This document shows, piece by piece, positions 17,267 to 25,190 of a stretch of DNA of 64,000 nt. The stretch is taken from the NCBI GenBank assembly GCA_965284315.1, contig OZ260072.1, positions 930,001 to 994,000 of the forward strand, written 5' to 3'. Position numbers and translations under genes: made by a program. Origin of the DNA: PCRC01 sp017848435. Lineage in GTDB: Bacteria; Pseudomonadota; Gammaproteobacteria; Burkholderiales; Burkholderiaceae_C. How positions within the stretch are numbered: position 1 is the stretch's first letter; the number at the start of each line of letters is the position of its first letter. The notes beneath the pieces are model-generated. The model was not told the DNA's origin. It was given only the letters and a program-made list of their open reading frames with translations, and searched no databases.

Positions 17267-18367
17267 ATGCGCCCATTTCTCCTCCGCCTGTGTCTAGCCT
17301 TGTCGCCGCTGCCATTGGCCGGCTGCGCCAACTTCACAGACAGCGTCGGCTATTACTGGCAATCCGTCAGTGGCCATGTGCGGCTGATGCAGGCCGCGCG
17401 CCCGGTGGACGACTGGCTGGCCGACGACACCACCAGTGCCGCATTGAAGGCCCGGCTGACACTGTCCCAGCGCATCCGGCAATTTGCCGTCTCTGAACTG
17501 CACCTGCCCGACAACGCCAGCTACCGCCGCTACGCCGACCTGAAACGCACGGCCGTGGTGTGGAACGTGGTGGCCGCGCCCGAACTGTCATTGACACTCA
17601 CCACCTGGTGTTTCCCGGTGACGGGTTGCGTCGGCTACCGCGGCTATTTCACAGAAGCCGATGCCCGCGCCGAAGCCGCGCAGTTGCAAGCCACCGGGCT
17701 GGAGGTGAGCGTCTATGGCGTGCCCGCCTATTCCACACTGGGCTGGCTCAACTGGGCCGGGGGCGACCCGCTGCTCAACACCTTCATCAATTACCCCGAA
17801 GGTGAGCTGGCGCGGCTGATTTTTCACGAACTGTCGCACCAGGTGGTGTTTGCGCCGGGCGACACGGTGTTCAACGAATCCTTTGCCACCGCCGTGGAGC
17901 GGCTGGGTGGCGCGCGCTGGCTCAGCACCCAGGCCAGCACCACCGCGCTGGCCGAGTACACCGCCTTCAACGACCGGCGGCAGGCGTTTCGGGCCCTGAC
18001 GCTGGCCACACGGCAGCAACTGGCCGCCATTTACCCCGATTCAAAGCAAAATACGCTCTCAGCCTCAGAGAAATCTAGCGCTCTTGCTATGAAAAATGAA
18101 GTGATGCTGGCTTTTCGCCAGCGGTATGCAGCGCTCAAGGCCAGTTGGGACGGTTACCCTGGCTACGACGCCTGGGTGGCCCGCGCCAACAACGCCGCGT
18201 TCGGCGCACAAGCCGCCTACGACGACCTGGTGCCGGCGTTTGAAGCGCTGTTCGACCGCGAGGGGCGCGACTGGCTCCGGTTTTATGATGCCGCCAGGCA
18301 ACTGGCCGCGCTGGAGAAGGAAGCCCGGCACGCGGCACTGAAACAGGCCCTGTCACCCCACCACTGA
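17267..18367 (+). CDS. Putative lipoprotein aminopeptidase (COG4324 type) with an in-frame repeat insertion
   Basis: A 366-residue protein with a lipoprotein signal: hydrophobic residues 4-18 and lipobox LAGC, Cys about 20. A zinc-protease HELSH motif follows FINYPEGELARLIF, with NESFATAVE downstream as the likely third ligand region. This is the predicted aminopeptidase family common in Gram-negative bacteria, and it probably acts at the periplasmic face. The ATG at 17267 is preferred; a GTG sits one codon before. Residues about 258-279 (18040-18101) are encoded by AT-rich DNA with codons unlike the rest and look like a repeat element read in frame. No experimental activity is known to me for this family. 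Confidence 0.78.
   Translation: MRPFLLRLCLALSPLPLAGCANFTDSVGYYWQSVSGHVRLMQAARPVDDWLADDTTSAALKARLTLSQRIRQFAVSELHLPDNASYRRYADLKRTAVVWNVVAAPELSLTLTTWCFPVTGCVGYRGYFTEADARAEAAQLQATGLEVSVYGVPAYSTLGWLNWAGGDPLLNTFINYPEGELARLIFHELSHQVVFAPGDTVFNESFATAVERLGGARWLSTQASTTALAEYTAFNDRRQAFRALTLATRQQLAAIYPDSKQNTLSASEKSSALAMKNEVMLAFRQRYAALKASWDGYPGYDAWVARANNAAFGAQAAYDDLVPAFEALFDREGRDWLRFYDAARQLAALEKEARHAALKQALSPHH
18040..18101 (-). repeat. Dispersed repeat copy inside a coding sequence
   Basis: An AT-rich segment of about 62 bases inside the aminopeptidase gene. On the minus strand it reads CATAGCAAGAGCGCTAG, then GAGGCTGAGAGCG, then TATTTTGCTTTGAA. This spacing resembles the intergenic repeat family seen at 19933, 38339, 46958 and 53264 (ATAGCTG, AAGGCTT, GATTTGGCTTAAAA). 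It keeps the reading frame and adds a Ser/Lys/Ala-rich loop. Ends are approximate and the match is partial. Confidence 0.5.
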
Positions 18368-18387
18368 CCCTGCACTGGAGACACACC

Positions 18388-18714
18388 ATGCCCGATATCC
18401 ACATCCTGCGCGCCCACACCCTGGGCCTGCCGGCCGCCCGCAAGCTGGCCTTCCAGTGGGCCGAGCAGGCCGAAGAGAAATTCGACATGGCATGCACCTA
18501 CGAAGAAGGCGACACCAGCGACCTGGTGAGCTTCACGCGCAGCGGCGTGAATGGCACGCTCAAGGTCACCAAAGACCAGCTCGAACTCGACGCCAAACTC
18601 GGCTTCCTGCTCGGCGCCTTCAAGGACAAGATCGAAGGCGAGATCGTGAAGAACCTCGACACGATGCTGGCCAAGAAGGCGGCCGCCAAGCCCGCCACCA
18701 AAAAGAAGGCATGA
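18388..18714 (+). CDS. Polyhydroxyalkanoic acid system family protein (PHA_gran_rgn)
   Basis: A 108-residue protein of the small family found in PHA gene regions: MPDIHILRAHTLGL, then ARKLAFQWAEQAEEKF, a central beta-rich stretch, and the LGFLLGAFKDKIEGEI helix, ending in a KKAAAKPATKKKA tail. Its biochemical role is not known to me; members co-occur with polyester granule genes and are probably granule-associated. CTGGAGACACACC precedes the ATG. The stop overlaps the start of the CoA-transferase gene (ATGA), so the two are made together. Confidence 0.8.
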   Translation: MPDIHILRAHTLGLPAARKLAFQWAEQAEEKFDMACTYEEGDTSDLVSFTRSGVNGTLKVTKDQLELDAKLGFLLGAFKDKIEGEIVKNLDTMLAKKAAAKPATKKKA

Positions 18715-19919
18715 CCCGCCCCCATGCCCCCACGGGGCCCCTCGCCGGGCTGAAGGTGGTGGAGCTGGGCCAGCTGATTGCAGGCCCGTTTGCTGCCAAG
18801 ACCCTGGCCGACTTTGGCGCCGACGTGGTGAAGGTCGAACCGCCCCAAACCGGCGACCCCCTGCGCCAGTGGCGCCTGGTGAAAGACGGCACCTCGGTCT
18901 GGTGGCAGGTGCAGTCGCGCAACAAGCGCTCCATCGCACTGGACCTGAAACAGCCCGACGCACAGACGGTGGTGCGTGCGCTGGCGGCCGAGGCCGACGT
19001 GCTGGTCGAGAACTTCCGCCCCGGCGCGATGGAAGGCTGGGGCCTCGGCCCCGACGCGCTGCTGGCGCTGAACCCACGGCTGATCGTGCTGCGCATCAGC
19101 GGTTATGGCCAGACCGGCCCCTACCGCGACCGGCCCGGTTTTGCGCTGGTGGCCGAAGGCATGGGCGGCCTGCGCCACCTCACCGGCGAGCCGGGCCGCG
19201 CGCCGGTGCGCACCGGCGTCAGCATTGGCGACACGCTGGCCAGCCTGCACGGCGTCATCGGCATTCTGATGGCGCTGCACGAACGGCAAAAAAGCGGCCA
19301 GGGCCAGGTGGTGGACGTGGCCCTGTACGAGGCGGTGTTCAACTGCATGGAAAGCCTGCTCCCGGAGTACAGCGCGTTTGGCGCGGTGCGGCAGCCGGCA
19401 GGCAGCGCCCTGCCCGGCATTGCGCCCAGCAACGCCTACCGCTGCGCCTGCGGCAGCTGGGCACTGATCGCCGGCAACGGCGACAGCATATTCAAACGGT
19501 TGATGGTGGCCATTGGCCGAGATGATTTGGGCCAAGACCCGGCTTTGAGCGCCAATGCCGGCCGCGTGGCCCGGGTGGCGGAGATCGACGCCGCAATCGG
19601 CGACTGGGCCGCCCAGCACCCGGTGGAGGAGGTACTGCAAGTGCTGGCTGCGGCCGACGTGCCCTCCGGCAAGGCCTACACCGTGGCCGACATCGCCGCC
19701 GACCCGCACTACGCCGCACGCGGCATGCTCATGCCCGTCACGCTCGCTGACGGCAGCACACTGACCGTGCCGGGCATCGTGCCCAAACTGTCCCGTACGC
19801 CCGGTGGCCAGCACCGTGCGGCGCCCGCGCTGGGGCAGGACACCGACGCGGTGCTGCGCGAAGTCGGTTTGACCTCAGAACAGATCGCCGCGCTGCGGCA
19901 GCGCGGCGTGGTGGCCTGA
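18711..19919 (+). CDS. CaiB/BaiF family CoA-transferase
   Basis: A 402-residue class III CoA-transferase that moves CoA between a carboxylate and an acyl-CoA by way of an aspartyl-CoA intermediate. Characteristic segments are GLKVVELGQLIAGPFA, LADFGADVVKVEPP, ENFRPGAMEGWGLG, RISGYGQTGPYRDRPGF (G-Q-T-G-P loop) and HYAARGML. The expected catalytic Asp region (GVSIGDTLASLHG) is intact. It is coupled by ATGA to the PHA-region gene, which suggests a role in supplying or draining an acyl-CoA pool linked to storage polymer. The donor and acceptor acids cannot be deduced. It converges on the acyl-CoA-binding protein gene. Confidence 0.9.
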   Translation: MTRPHAPTGPLAGLKVVELGQLIAGPFAAKTLADFGADVVKVEPPQTGDPLRQWRLVKDGTSVWWQVQSRNKRSIALDLKQPDAQTVVRALAAEADVLVENFRPGAMEGWGLGPDALLALNPRLIVLRISGYGQTGPYRDRPGFALVAEGMGGLRHLTGEPGRAPVRTGVSIGDTLASLHGVIGILMALHERQKSGQGQVVDVALYEAVFNCMESLLPEYSAFGAVRQPAGSALPGIAPSNAYRCACGSWALIAGNGDSIFKRLMVAIGRDDLGQDPALSANAGRVARVAEIDAAIGDWAAQHPVEEVLQVLAAADVPSGKAYTVADIAADPHYAARGMLMPVTLADGSTLTVPGIVPKLSRTPGGQHRAAPALGQDTDAVLREVGLTSEQIAALRQRGVVA

Positions 19920-19932
19920 ACGCCCGGCAAAC

Positions 19933-20001
19933 AATTGCTATGGATTCAGTAGCTGAATCGCAAGGTTCGACTGAGGCTTACTGCCGATTTGGCTTAAAAA
20001 A
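19933..20001 (+). repeat. Dispersed convergent-gap repeat, copy A
   Basis: About 69 bases between the convergent CoA-transferase and acyl-CoA-binding protein genes. Shared blocks with copies B, C and D are TTGCTAT, AGCTGAATCGCAAGG, GAGGCTTA and GATTTGGCTTAAAA. It starts 13 bases after the plus-strand stop and fills the gap up to the minus-strand stop. There is no open frame of its own. It may act as a transcription end signal or be a passive mobile repeat. Confidence 0.75.
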
Positions 20002-20256
20002 TCAACTCAGCGAGGCAATCAGGTCGATGTACTGCTGCATCGCGTCGTCGTTGGAGGTGCCTTTGAGCTTGTTCCATGCGTCCCACTTGGCGCGCGCCAC
20101 CATGTCGGTGAAGCCGGGCTTCTTCTCGGTGTTGTCGCCGGTAGAACCTTGCTTGTACAGCGCGTAGAGCTGCAGCAACGTGGCGTTGTCGGGGCGCTCG
20201 GTCAGCGATTTGGAATGGGCAACGGCGGCTTCAAAAGCGGCTTTCAGATCGGCCAT
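20002..20256 (-). CDS. Acyl-CoA-binding protein (ACBP)
   Basis: An 84-residue protein, the normal ACBP length. The four-helix signature is present: MADLKAAFEAAVAHSKSL, LLQLYALYKQGSTGD (acyl-CoA contact loop), KWDAWNKLKG and the final YIDLIASL helix. It binds medium- and long-chain acyl-CoA esters in the cytosol and shields or delivers them. The frame is open far upstream, but CAGGAGACCCCC directly before ATG 20256 fixes the start. It is divergent from the WS/DGAT gene 132 bases away, which fits delivery of acyl-CoA to a wax ester or triacylglycerol synthase. Confidence 0.93.
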   Translation of the reverse strand: MADLKAAFEAAVAHSKSLTERPDNATLLQLYALYKQGSTGDNTEKKPGFTDMVARAKWDAWNKLKGTSNDDAMQQYIDLIASLS

Positions 20257-20388
20257 GGGGGTCTCCTGCTGGGTGTGAAATAGAAGGGAACGTCTACGCG
20301 TTCGGGTAACTGCGCTGTATCTTACGGGCAGCGCACCCGTCAGAATAGGGGTGCCCCTCAAAAGCAAAAACGAGCTGGAGACAACACC

Positions 20389-21936
20389 ATGGTGACCCGC
20401 GTCAGGTCTGCAACAAGCACCCCCACAACCGCTCCCGCCGCCGCCCCGGCCGCCAAGCGTGGCACCCCAAAAGGCGGCGTGCAACAACAGGTCGGTCGGG
20501 CCGTGAGCGGCGCGCTCGGCCTGCATGGCGAACGCATGAGCAAGGTGGACACCGCCTGGCTGCGGATGGACACCGCCTCCAACCTGATGATGATCGTGGG
20601 GGTGTGGGTGCTCCAACCCGGCATCGACCACGCCTCGGTGTGCGCCCGGGTCGAAGAACGCCTGCTGCAGTACAACCGTTTCCGCCAGCGGGTGGTGGAA
20701 GACGCTGCCGGTGCCAGCTGGGTGGACGACAAGCGTTTTGACATCCAGCACCACGTGGTGCTGGAGAAACTGCCCGCCAAACACCCCGACGGCGAGCAGG
20801 CCGCCTTGCAGGACCGCGTGGCCGCGCTGGCGATGCAGCCACTGGACCCGCGCCGCCCGCTGTGGCAGTTCCACCTGGTGGAGCGCTACGACGGCGGCTC
20901 GGCACTGATTGCCCGCATCCACCACTGCATTGCCGACGGCATTGCCCTCATTTCCGTGATGATGACCATGGTCGATGGCGGCAGTGCCCCGCCCACCCGG
21001 CGCAAAAAAGGCGGCGCGGCCAGCACCGAAGACTGGATTGCCGACACGCTCATCAAACCCCTGGCTGGCCTGACCGTGAAGGCGCTGGACGCCACAGGCA
21101 ACAACGTCGCCAAGTCGCTGGCCATGCTGCGCGACCCACAGAAGGGCCTGGGCCAGTCGCTTGACCTGGCCAAGCTGGCCTACCAGGTGGTGAGCGACGG
21201 CGCCGCACTCGCACTGATGCCGGACGACTCCCCCACCCGCCTGAAAGGCAAGCCCGGCACCGCCAAACGCGTGGCCTGGTGCCAGCCGCTGCCGCTGGAG
21301 GAGGTGCGCGCCGTGGGCAAGGCGCTGAACTGCTCCATCAACGACGTGCTGCTGAGCTGCGTGGCCGGCGCCATTGGCAGCTACCTGCGCGACCACGGCG
21401 ACGACGTGACCGGCCAGGAAATCCGCGCCATGATCCCGGTCAACCTGCGGCCCCTGGCCGAGGCCTGGAAACTCGGCAACCGCTTTGGCCTGGTGCCGCT
21501 GGTGCTGCCGATTGGCATCGACAACCCCGTCGAGCGGGTCTATGAAGTGCGCCGCCGCATGAACCAGCTCAAGGGCAGCACCCAGCCGCTGATGGCGTTT
21601 GGGTTGCTGGCGGTGGCCGGCCTGCTGATCAAGCCGGCACAGGACGCGATGCTGAACCTGTTTGCCAAGAAGACCACGGCCGTGATGACCAACGTGCCCG
21701 GCCCGCGCGACAAGCTCAAGTTCTGCGGCGCCACGCTGGAGCAAACCATGTTCTGGGTGCCGCAGTCGGGCGACGTGGGGCTGGGTGTGTCCATCCTCAG
21801 CTACGGCGGCGGCGTTCAGTTCGGCGTGATCACCGACAGCACGCTGTGCCCGGACCCGCAACGCATCATCGACGCGTTCGAGCCGGAGTTCGCCAAGATA
21901 GCGATGGTGACGCTGATGCTGCCCTGGGGCGACTGA
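20389..21936 (+). CDS. Wax ester synthase / diacylglycerol O-acyltransferase (WS/DGAT), paralogue 1
   Basis: A 515-residue WS/DGAT. The acyltransferase motif HHCIADG is at residues 178-184 (HHxxxDG). The preceding PLWQF segment and the later NDVLL, NLRPL and TNVPGP segments are those of the family. The enzyme transfers an acyl group from acyl-CoA to a fatty alcohol or diacylglycerol at the inner membrane. An extra N-terminal 45 residues are Thr/Ala/Pro-rich and unusual; the conserved core starts at MSKVDTAWL. CTGGAGACAACACC supports the annotated start. It is divergent from ACBP, converges on coaX with a nine-base gap, and lies about 7 kb from the acyl-CoA reductase that could make its alcohol substrate. 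Confidence 0.9.
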   Translation: MVTRVRSATSTPTTAPAAAPAAKRGTPKGGVQQQVGRAVSGALGLHGERMSKVDTAWLRMDTASNLMMIVGVWVLQPGIDHASVCARVEERLLQYNRFRQRVVEDAAGASWVDDKRFDIQHHVVLEKLPAKHPDGEQAALQDRVAALAMQPLDPRRPLWQFHLVERYDGGSALIARIHHCIADGIALISVMMTMVDGGSAPPTRRKKGGAASTEDWIADTLIKPLAGLTVKALDATGNNVAKSLAMLRDPQKGLGQSLDLAKLAYQVVSDGAALALMPDDSPTRLKGKPGTAKRVAWCQPLPLEEVRAVGKALNCSINDVLLSCVAGAIGSYLRDHGDDVTGQEIRAMIPVNLRPLAEAWKLGNRFGLVPLVLPIGIDNPVERVYEVRRRMNQLKGSTQPLMAFGLLAVAGLLIKPAQDAMLNLFAKKTTAVMTNVPGPRDKLKFCGATLEQTMFWVPQSGDVGLGVSILSYGGGVQFGVITDSTLCPDPQRIIDAFEPEFAKIAMVTLMLPWGD

Positions 21937-21945
21937 AGCGCGGCT

Positions 21946-22728
21946 TCAGGCCCAGACCGGTGCGGCGGCAAAACGCCGCGCGGCAATCTCCAGCAGGCCG
22001 TCGAACAGCAGGTTGTCCACCAGGTCCACCGGCACCGACATGTGCGGCGCCATCTTCCAGCCCGCGCCACCGGTCATGATGCACATAGGCTCGGCCTGGC
22101 AATGCTGCTGCAGGTGCTGGGTCATGCGCGCCACCGCGCCGGCAATGGCGTAGGTGCCGCCACTGGTGAGCGCGTCGCTGGTGTTGGTGGGAAAGTCGCG
22201 CACCTCTCCGGTGGGCACGTGCAAGCCCGCCGTGCCAGACTCCAGCGCGCGCAGCATGATGCCGTGGCCCGGCAGGATCAACCCCCCCAGAAAACGGCCG
22301 TTGGCATCAATCGCCTCCACCGTCACCGCCGTGCCGACCATCACCACCACCAATGGCCGCGCCGGCCCCTGGGCACGCATGCGGTGCCAGGCACCGATCA
22401 TGGCCACCCAGCGGTCGGAGCCGAGGCGCGAGGGGTGGTCGTAGCCATTGCTCAAGCCGGCTTCCGCGCTGCTGGAGACCACCCACTGCGGCACCACGTC
22501 CCACAGTTCCATCTGCTCCTGCACCCGGCGCTTGATCGCGTCGCCCGCCACAATGCAGCCCAGCATGCGCTCGGGCACGGGCAAGGCCTTCCAAGCGCCG
22601 TCGGCCAGCTTGTCGATGTTTTCCAGAAACTCGGCGCCTTGCGCCAACAGCCTGGCGCCAGCATGCGGCGCGTCGTAATGCGCCCACTTCAGGCGGGTGT
22701 TGCCAACATCCAGAGCCAGAAAACTCAT
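21946..22728 (-). CDS. coaX: Type III pantothenate kinase
   Basis: A 260-residue ASKHA-fold kinase that phosphorylates pantothenate, the first step of coenzyme A synthesis. Motifs are DVGNTRLKW (phosphate 1), SRLGSDRWVAMIGA, VMVGTAVTVEAID (phosphate 2) and GGLILPGHGIM. The MSFLALDVGNT start at 22728 is canonical; a longer frame upstream belongs to the other strand's shadow. It lies downstream of the rhodanese gene with a four-base gap, so the two are likely one transcript. CoaX enzymes are usually not feedback-inhibited by CoA. Confidence 0.93.
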   Translation of the reverse strand: MSFLALDVGNTRLKWAHYDAPHAGARLLAQGAEFLENIDKLADGAWKALPVPERMLGCIVAGDAIKRRVQEQMELWDVVPQWVVSSSAEAGLSNGYDHPSRLGSDRWVAMIGAWHRMRAQGPARPLVVVMVGTAVTVEAIDANGRFLGGLILPGHGIMLRALESGTAGLHVPTGEVRDFPTNTSDALTSGGTYAIAGAVARMTQHLQQHCQAEPMCIMTGGAGWKMAPHMSVPVDLVDNLLFDGLLEIAARRFAAAPVWA

Positions 22729-22732
22729 GGCG

Positions 22733-23173
22733 TCAGTTCTGTCGCCATGGCAGGCCAGCCACCTGCCAGCCACCGCGCACGCCCCGGTGCGCCTGGTCGT
22801 CCGGGTCGCCCTCAAAACCTTCGAGGATGTTGTAGGCCTGCACCCCCAGCTCTGTGGCGCGCCGGGCTGCGGCGATCGAGCGCACACCACTGCGGCACAG
22901 CAGCAGCACCTTCTTCCCATTGGCTGCCGCACTGATCTGCGCGTCAAACGCCGCGTTCGGCACCATGCCAGGCCACTGCTTCCAGGGCACGGCCACAGCT
23001 CCCGGCACATACCCCACCCACTCGCGCTCCGCGTCAGTGCGCACATCCACCAGCACCGCGTCACCGCTTTGCACCCATTGCCAGGCCAGCTGGGGCGACA
23101 CATCCCCGGCATAGCCTGCAGCAGGAATCGGCTGCAGCAGCGCAGCAGTCACAGGAGGGGCGGGCTGGTTCAT
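22733..23173 (-). CDS. Rhodanese-like sulfurtransferase domain protein
   Basis: A single rhodanese domain of 146 residues. VLVDVRTDAEREWVGYVPGA opens the domain and the active-site loop is CRSGVRS, with the catalytic Cys intact, so transfer of sulfane sulfur (thiosulfate or persulfide) is expected in the cytoplasm. The ATG at 23173 gives MNQPAPPV; the frame continues 21 codons upstream into non-conserved sequence. The C-terminal WQVAGLPW end is typical of short stand-alone rhodaneses of beta-proteobacteria. It is upstream of coaX, with no obvious functional link. Confidence 0.88.
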   Translation of the reverse strand: MNQPAPPVTAALLQPIPAAGYAGDVSPQLAWQWVQSGDAVLVDVRTDAEREWVGYVPGAVAVPWKQWPGMVPNAAFDAQISAAANGKKVLLLCRSGVRSIAAARRATELGVQAYNILEGFEGDPDDQAHRGVRGGWQVAGLPWRQN

Positions 23174-23359
23174 GGTGTCAGGCAGGGTTAACGGATTGGT
23201 GCAAATTATGCGGTGATTCAGGGCCACAGCGGGCACGCTGATTTTTTGCGCTGCGCTGTCACGCAGCAGACGGTCTGTACGTAATTACCCTCTTTCGCGC
23301 GGCACGGTCCTGACAAAAGATGCGACAGCAATGCCCATTATTTCAACAGGAGACAAGCC

Positions 23360-24481
23360 ATGACCGATATGAAAACGCCACGCCGCCGCCAGTTGCTCAA
23401 AGGGGCTGCCGTGGCCGCAGGCGCGATGTCTGCGCCTATGCTGGCCACCGCACAAACCGCGCCTGTCAGCTTCCGGTTCCAGAGTACCTGGCCCGCCAAG
23501 GACATCTTCCACGAGTACGCCCAGGACTTCGCCAAAAAGGTGAACGACATGGCCGGTGGCCGGTTGAAGATTGACGTGCTGCCGGCAGGCTCTGTGGTGC
23601 CAGCATTCCAGTTGCTTGACGCTGTCAGCAAAGGCACGCTGGACGGTGGTCATGGCGTGATCGCCTACCACTACGGCAAGAACTCGGCGCTGGCGCTGTG
23701 GGGCTCTGGCCCAGCATATGGCATGGACCCAAATATGGTGCTGGCATGGCACAACTACGGTGGCGGTAAGGCACTGGTAGAAGAAATCTACCAGTCGCTG
23801 AACATGGACGTGGTGACCTACCTGTACGGCCCGATGCCCACACAGCCTCTCGGCTGGTTCAAAAAGCCAGTGGCCAAGGTGGAAGACATGAAGGGCCTGA
23901 AATTCCGTACCGTGGGTCTGGCGGTGGACGTGTTCACCGAAATGGGCACCGCTGTCAACCCGCTGCCGGGTGGCGAGATCGTGCCAGCGCTAGACCGTGG
24001 CCTGATCGACGCGGCCGAGTTCAACAATGCATCAAGCGACCGGTTGCTGGGCTTCCCCGACGTGGTGAAGAACTGCATGCTGCAAAGCTTCCACCAAAGC
24101 GGTGAGCAATTCGAAATCCTGTTCAACAAGACCAAGTACAACGCGCTGCCCCAGGAGCTGCGCTCCATCATCGACTACGCGGTGCAGGCCGCCAGTGCCG
24201 ACATGAGCTGGAAGGCCGTGCAGCGCAACTCACAGGATTACATCGAGCTGAAGAAAGCCGGCGTCAAGTTCTACAAAACCCCCGACGCGATCCTGCGCGC
24301 TCAGCTGGCCGCATGGGACAAAACCATTGAGAAGAAAGCCGCCGAGAACCCATTGTTCAAGAAGGTGCTTGAGTCGCAAAAAGTGTTTGCCCAGCGCGCT
24401 GGGCAATGGCAGAACGACTACACCGTGGACTACAAAATGGCCTACAACCACTACTTTGGCCCGAACGCCAAAAAGGCTTAA
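23360..24481 (+). CDS. TRAP transporter solute-binding protein (DctP superfamily, TakP/FcbT1-like)
   Basis: A 373-residue periplasmic binding protein. The N-terminus RRRQLLKGAAVAAG is a twin-arginine signal, so it is probably exported folded. FRFQSTWPAKDIFHEYA, the KGLKFRTVGLA ligand-binding Arg region and PGGEIVPALDRGLIDAAEFNN are typical of the DctP-type subgroup that binds 2-oxo acids, mannitol or aromatic carboxylates. AACAGGAGACAAGCC precedes the start. It is followed by a strong terminator and then the two permease genes, an arrangement that gives more binding protein than membrane subunits. The ligand is unknown. Confidence 0.9.
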   Translation: MTDMKTPRRRQLLKGAAVAAGAMSAPMLATAQTAPVSFRFQSTWPAKDIFHEYAQDFAKKVNDMAGGRLKIDVLPAGSVVPAFQLLDAVSKGTLDGGHGVIAYHYGKNSALALWGSGPAYGMDPNMVLAWHNYGGGKALVEEIYQSLNMDVVTYLYGPMPTQPLGWFKKPVAKVEDMKGLKFRTVGLAVDVFTEMGTAVNPLPGGEIVPALDRGLIDAAEFNNASSDRLLGFPDVVKNCMLQSFHQSGEQFEILFNKTKYNALPQELRSIIDYAVQAASADMSWKAVQRNSQDYIELKKAGVKFYKTPDAILRAQLAAWDKTIEKKAAENPLFKKVLESQKVFAQRAGQWQNDYTVDYKMAYNHYFGPNAKKA

Positions 24482-24498
24482 CTGAAGGCTGATGCTTC

Positions 24499-24530
24499 AA
24501 GGGGCACCACCAGGTGCCCCTCTTTTTTTC
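24499..24530 (+). terminator. Terminator/attenuator between TRAP binding protein and permeases
   Basis: Stem GGGGCACC / GGTGCCCC with a four-base loop (24501-24520), followed by TCTTTTTTT. It lies 19 bases after the solute-binding protein stop and 28 bases before the permease start. It probably ends most transcripts while allowing some read-through to the permease genes. Confidence 0.85.
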
Positions 24531-24557
24531 TGCTGCCCTGCGGCGCATGGAGTTGGA

Positions 24558-25190
24558 ATGCAATCGTTTTTACTGATGGTCGACCGGTTCTCCACCTGGG
24601 TCGGCAAGACCTTTGCCTGGACGGTGGTGCTGCTGTCACTGCTGATCGGCTGGGAGGTGTTCTCCCGCTATGTACTGAACAAGCCTCATGCCTGGGTGTT
24701 GGATGCGCAGATCATGCTGTATGGCACATTGTTCATGACCGCTGGGGCGTACACATTGAGCAAGAATGGCCATGTGCGGGGTGATGTGCTTTATGGGTTT
24801 CTGAAACCCCGCACGCAGGCGGCGATTGACCTCACGCTCTACATTGTCTTTTTCATGCCCGGTATCGTGGCGTTGACTTGGGCTGGCTGGATTTATGCCA
24901 ACGAGTCACTTGCCATCCGGGAACAAACCTTCTCGGCCGATGCGCTGCCACTGTACCCGTTCAAATTCGTGATCCCGCTCGCCGGCGCTGTGCTGCTGCT
25001 GCAGGGCGTGGTGGAAATCATCCGTTGCGGGTTGTGCCTGCGAGATGGCTTCTGGCACCGACGCGACGATGACGTTGAAGAGGTGGACGTCGACAAGCTG
25101 AAAGAGATGGTCCATGTGAAAGACGGCGACATCGAAGCGCTGGAGCGCGATCTGGCCGCTGCTGCGGCCTTGAAGGGCGGTACACGATGA
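24558..25190 (+). CDS. TRAP transporter small permease subunit (DctQ type)
   Basis: A 210-residue protein with four transmembrane helices; FSRYVLNKPHAWVLDAQ and the NGHVRGDVLYG loop are conserved DctQ features. It forms the membrane complex with the large subunit for sodium-driven uptake. The ATG at 24558 follows ATGGAGTT and is preferred over an ORF start inside the terminator. The C-terminal 45 residues are charged and predicted cytoplasmic (DDDVEEVDVDKLKEMV, then ERDLAAAAALKG), an extension beyond the usual DctQ length. The stop overlaps the next start by four bases. Confidence 0.9.
   Translation: MQSFLLMVDRFSTWVGKTFAWTVVLLSLLIGWEVFSRYVLNKPHAWVLDAQIMLYGTLFMTAGAYTLSKNGHVRGDVLYGFLKPRTQAAIDLTLYIVFFMPGIVALTWAGWIYANESLAIREQTFSADALPLYPFKFVIPLAGAVLLLQGVVEIIRCGLCLRDGFWHRRDDDVEEVDVDKLKEMVHVKDGDIEALERDLAAAAALKGGTR

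Noticed and set aside
19940..20167. Plus-strand 75-codon frame across repeat copy A
   Set aside because: It starts inside the repeat and runs antisense through ACBP; no ribosome-binding site.
20257..21861. Upstream extension of the ACBP frame to 619 codons
   Set aside because: The extension is antisense to WS/DGAT; a strong AGGAGA site sits just before the ACBP ATG at 20256.
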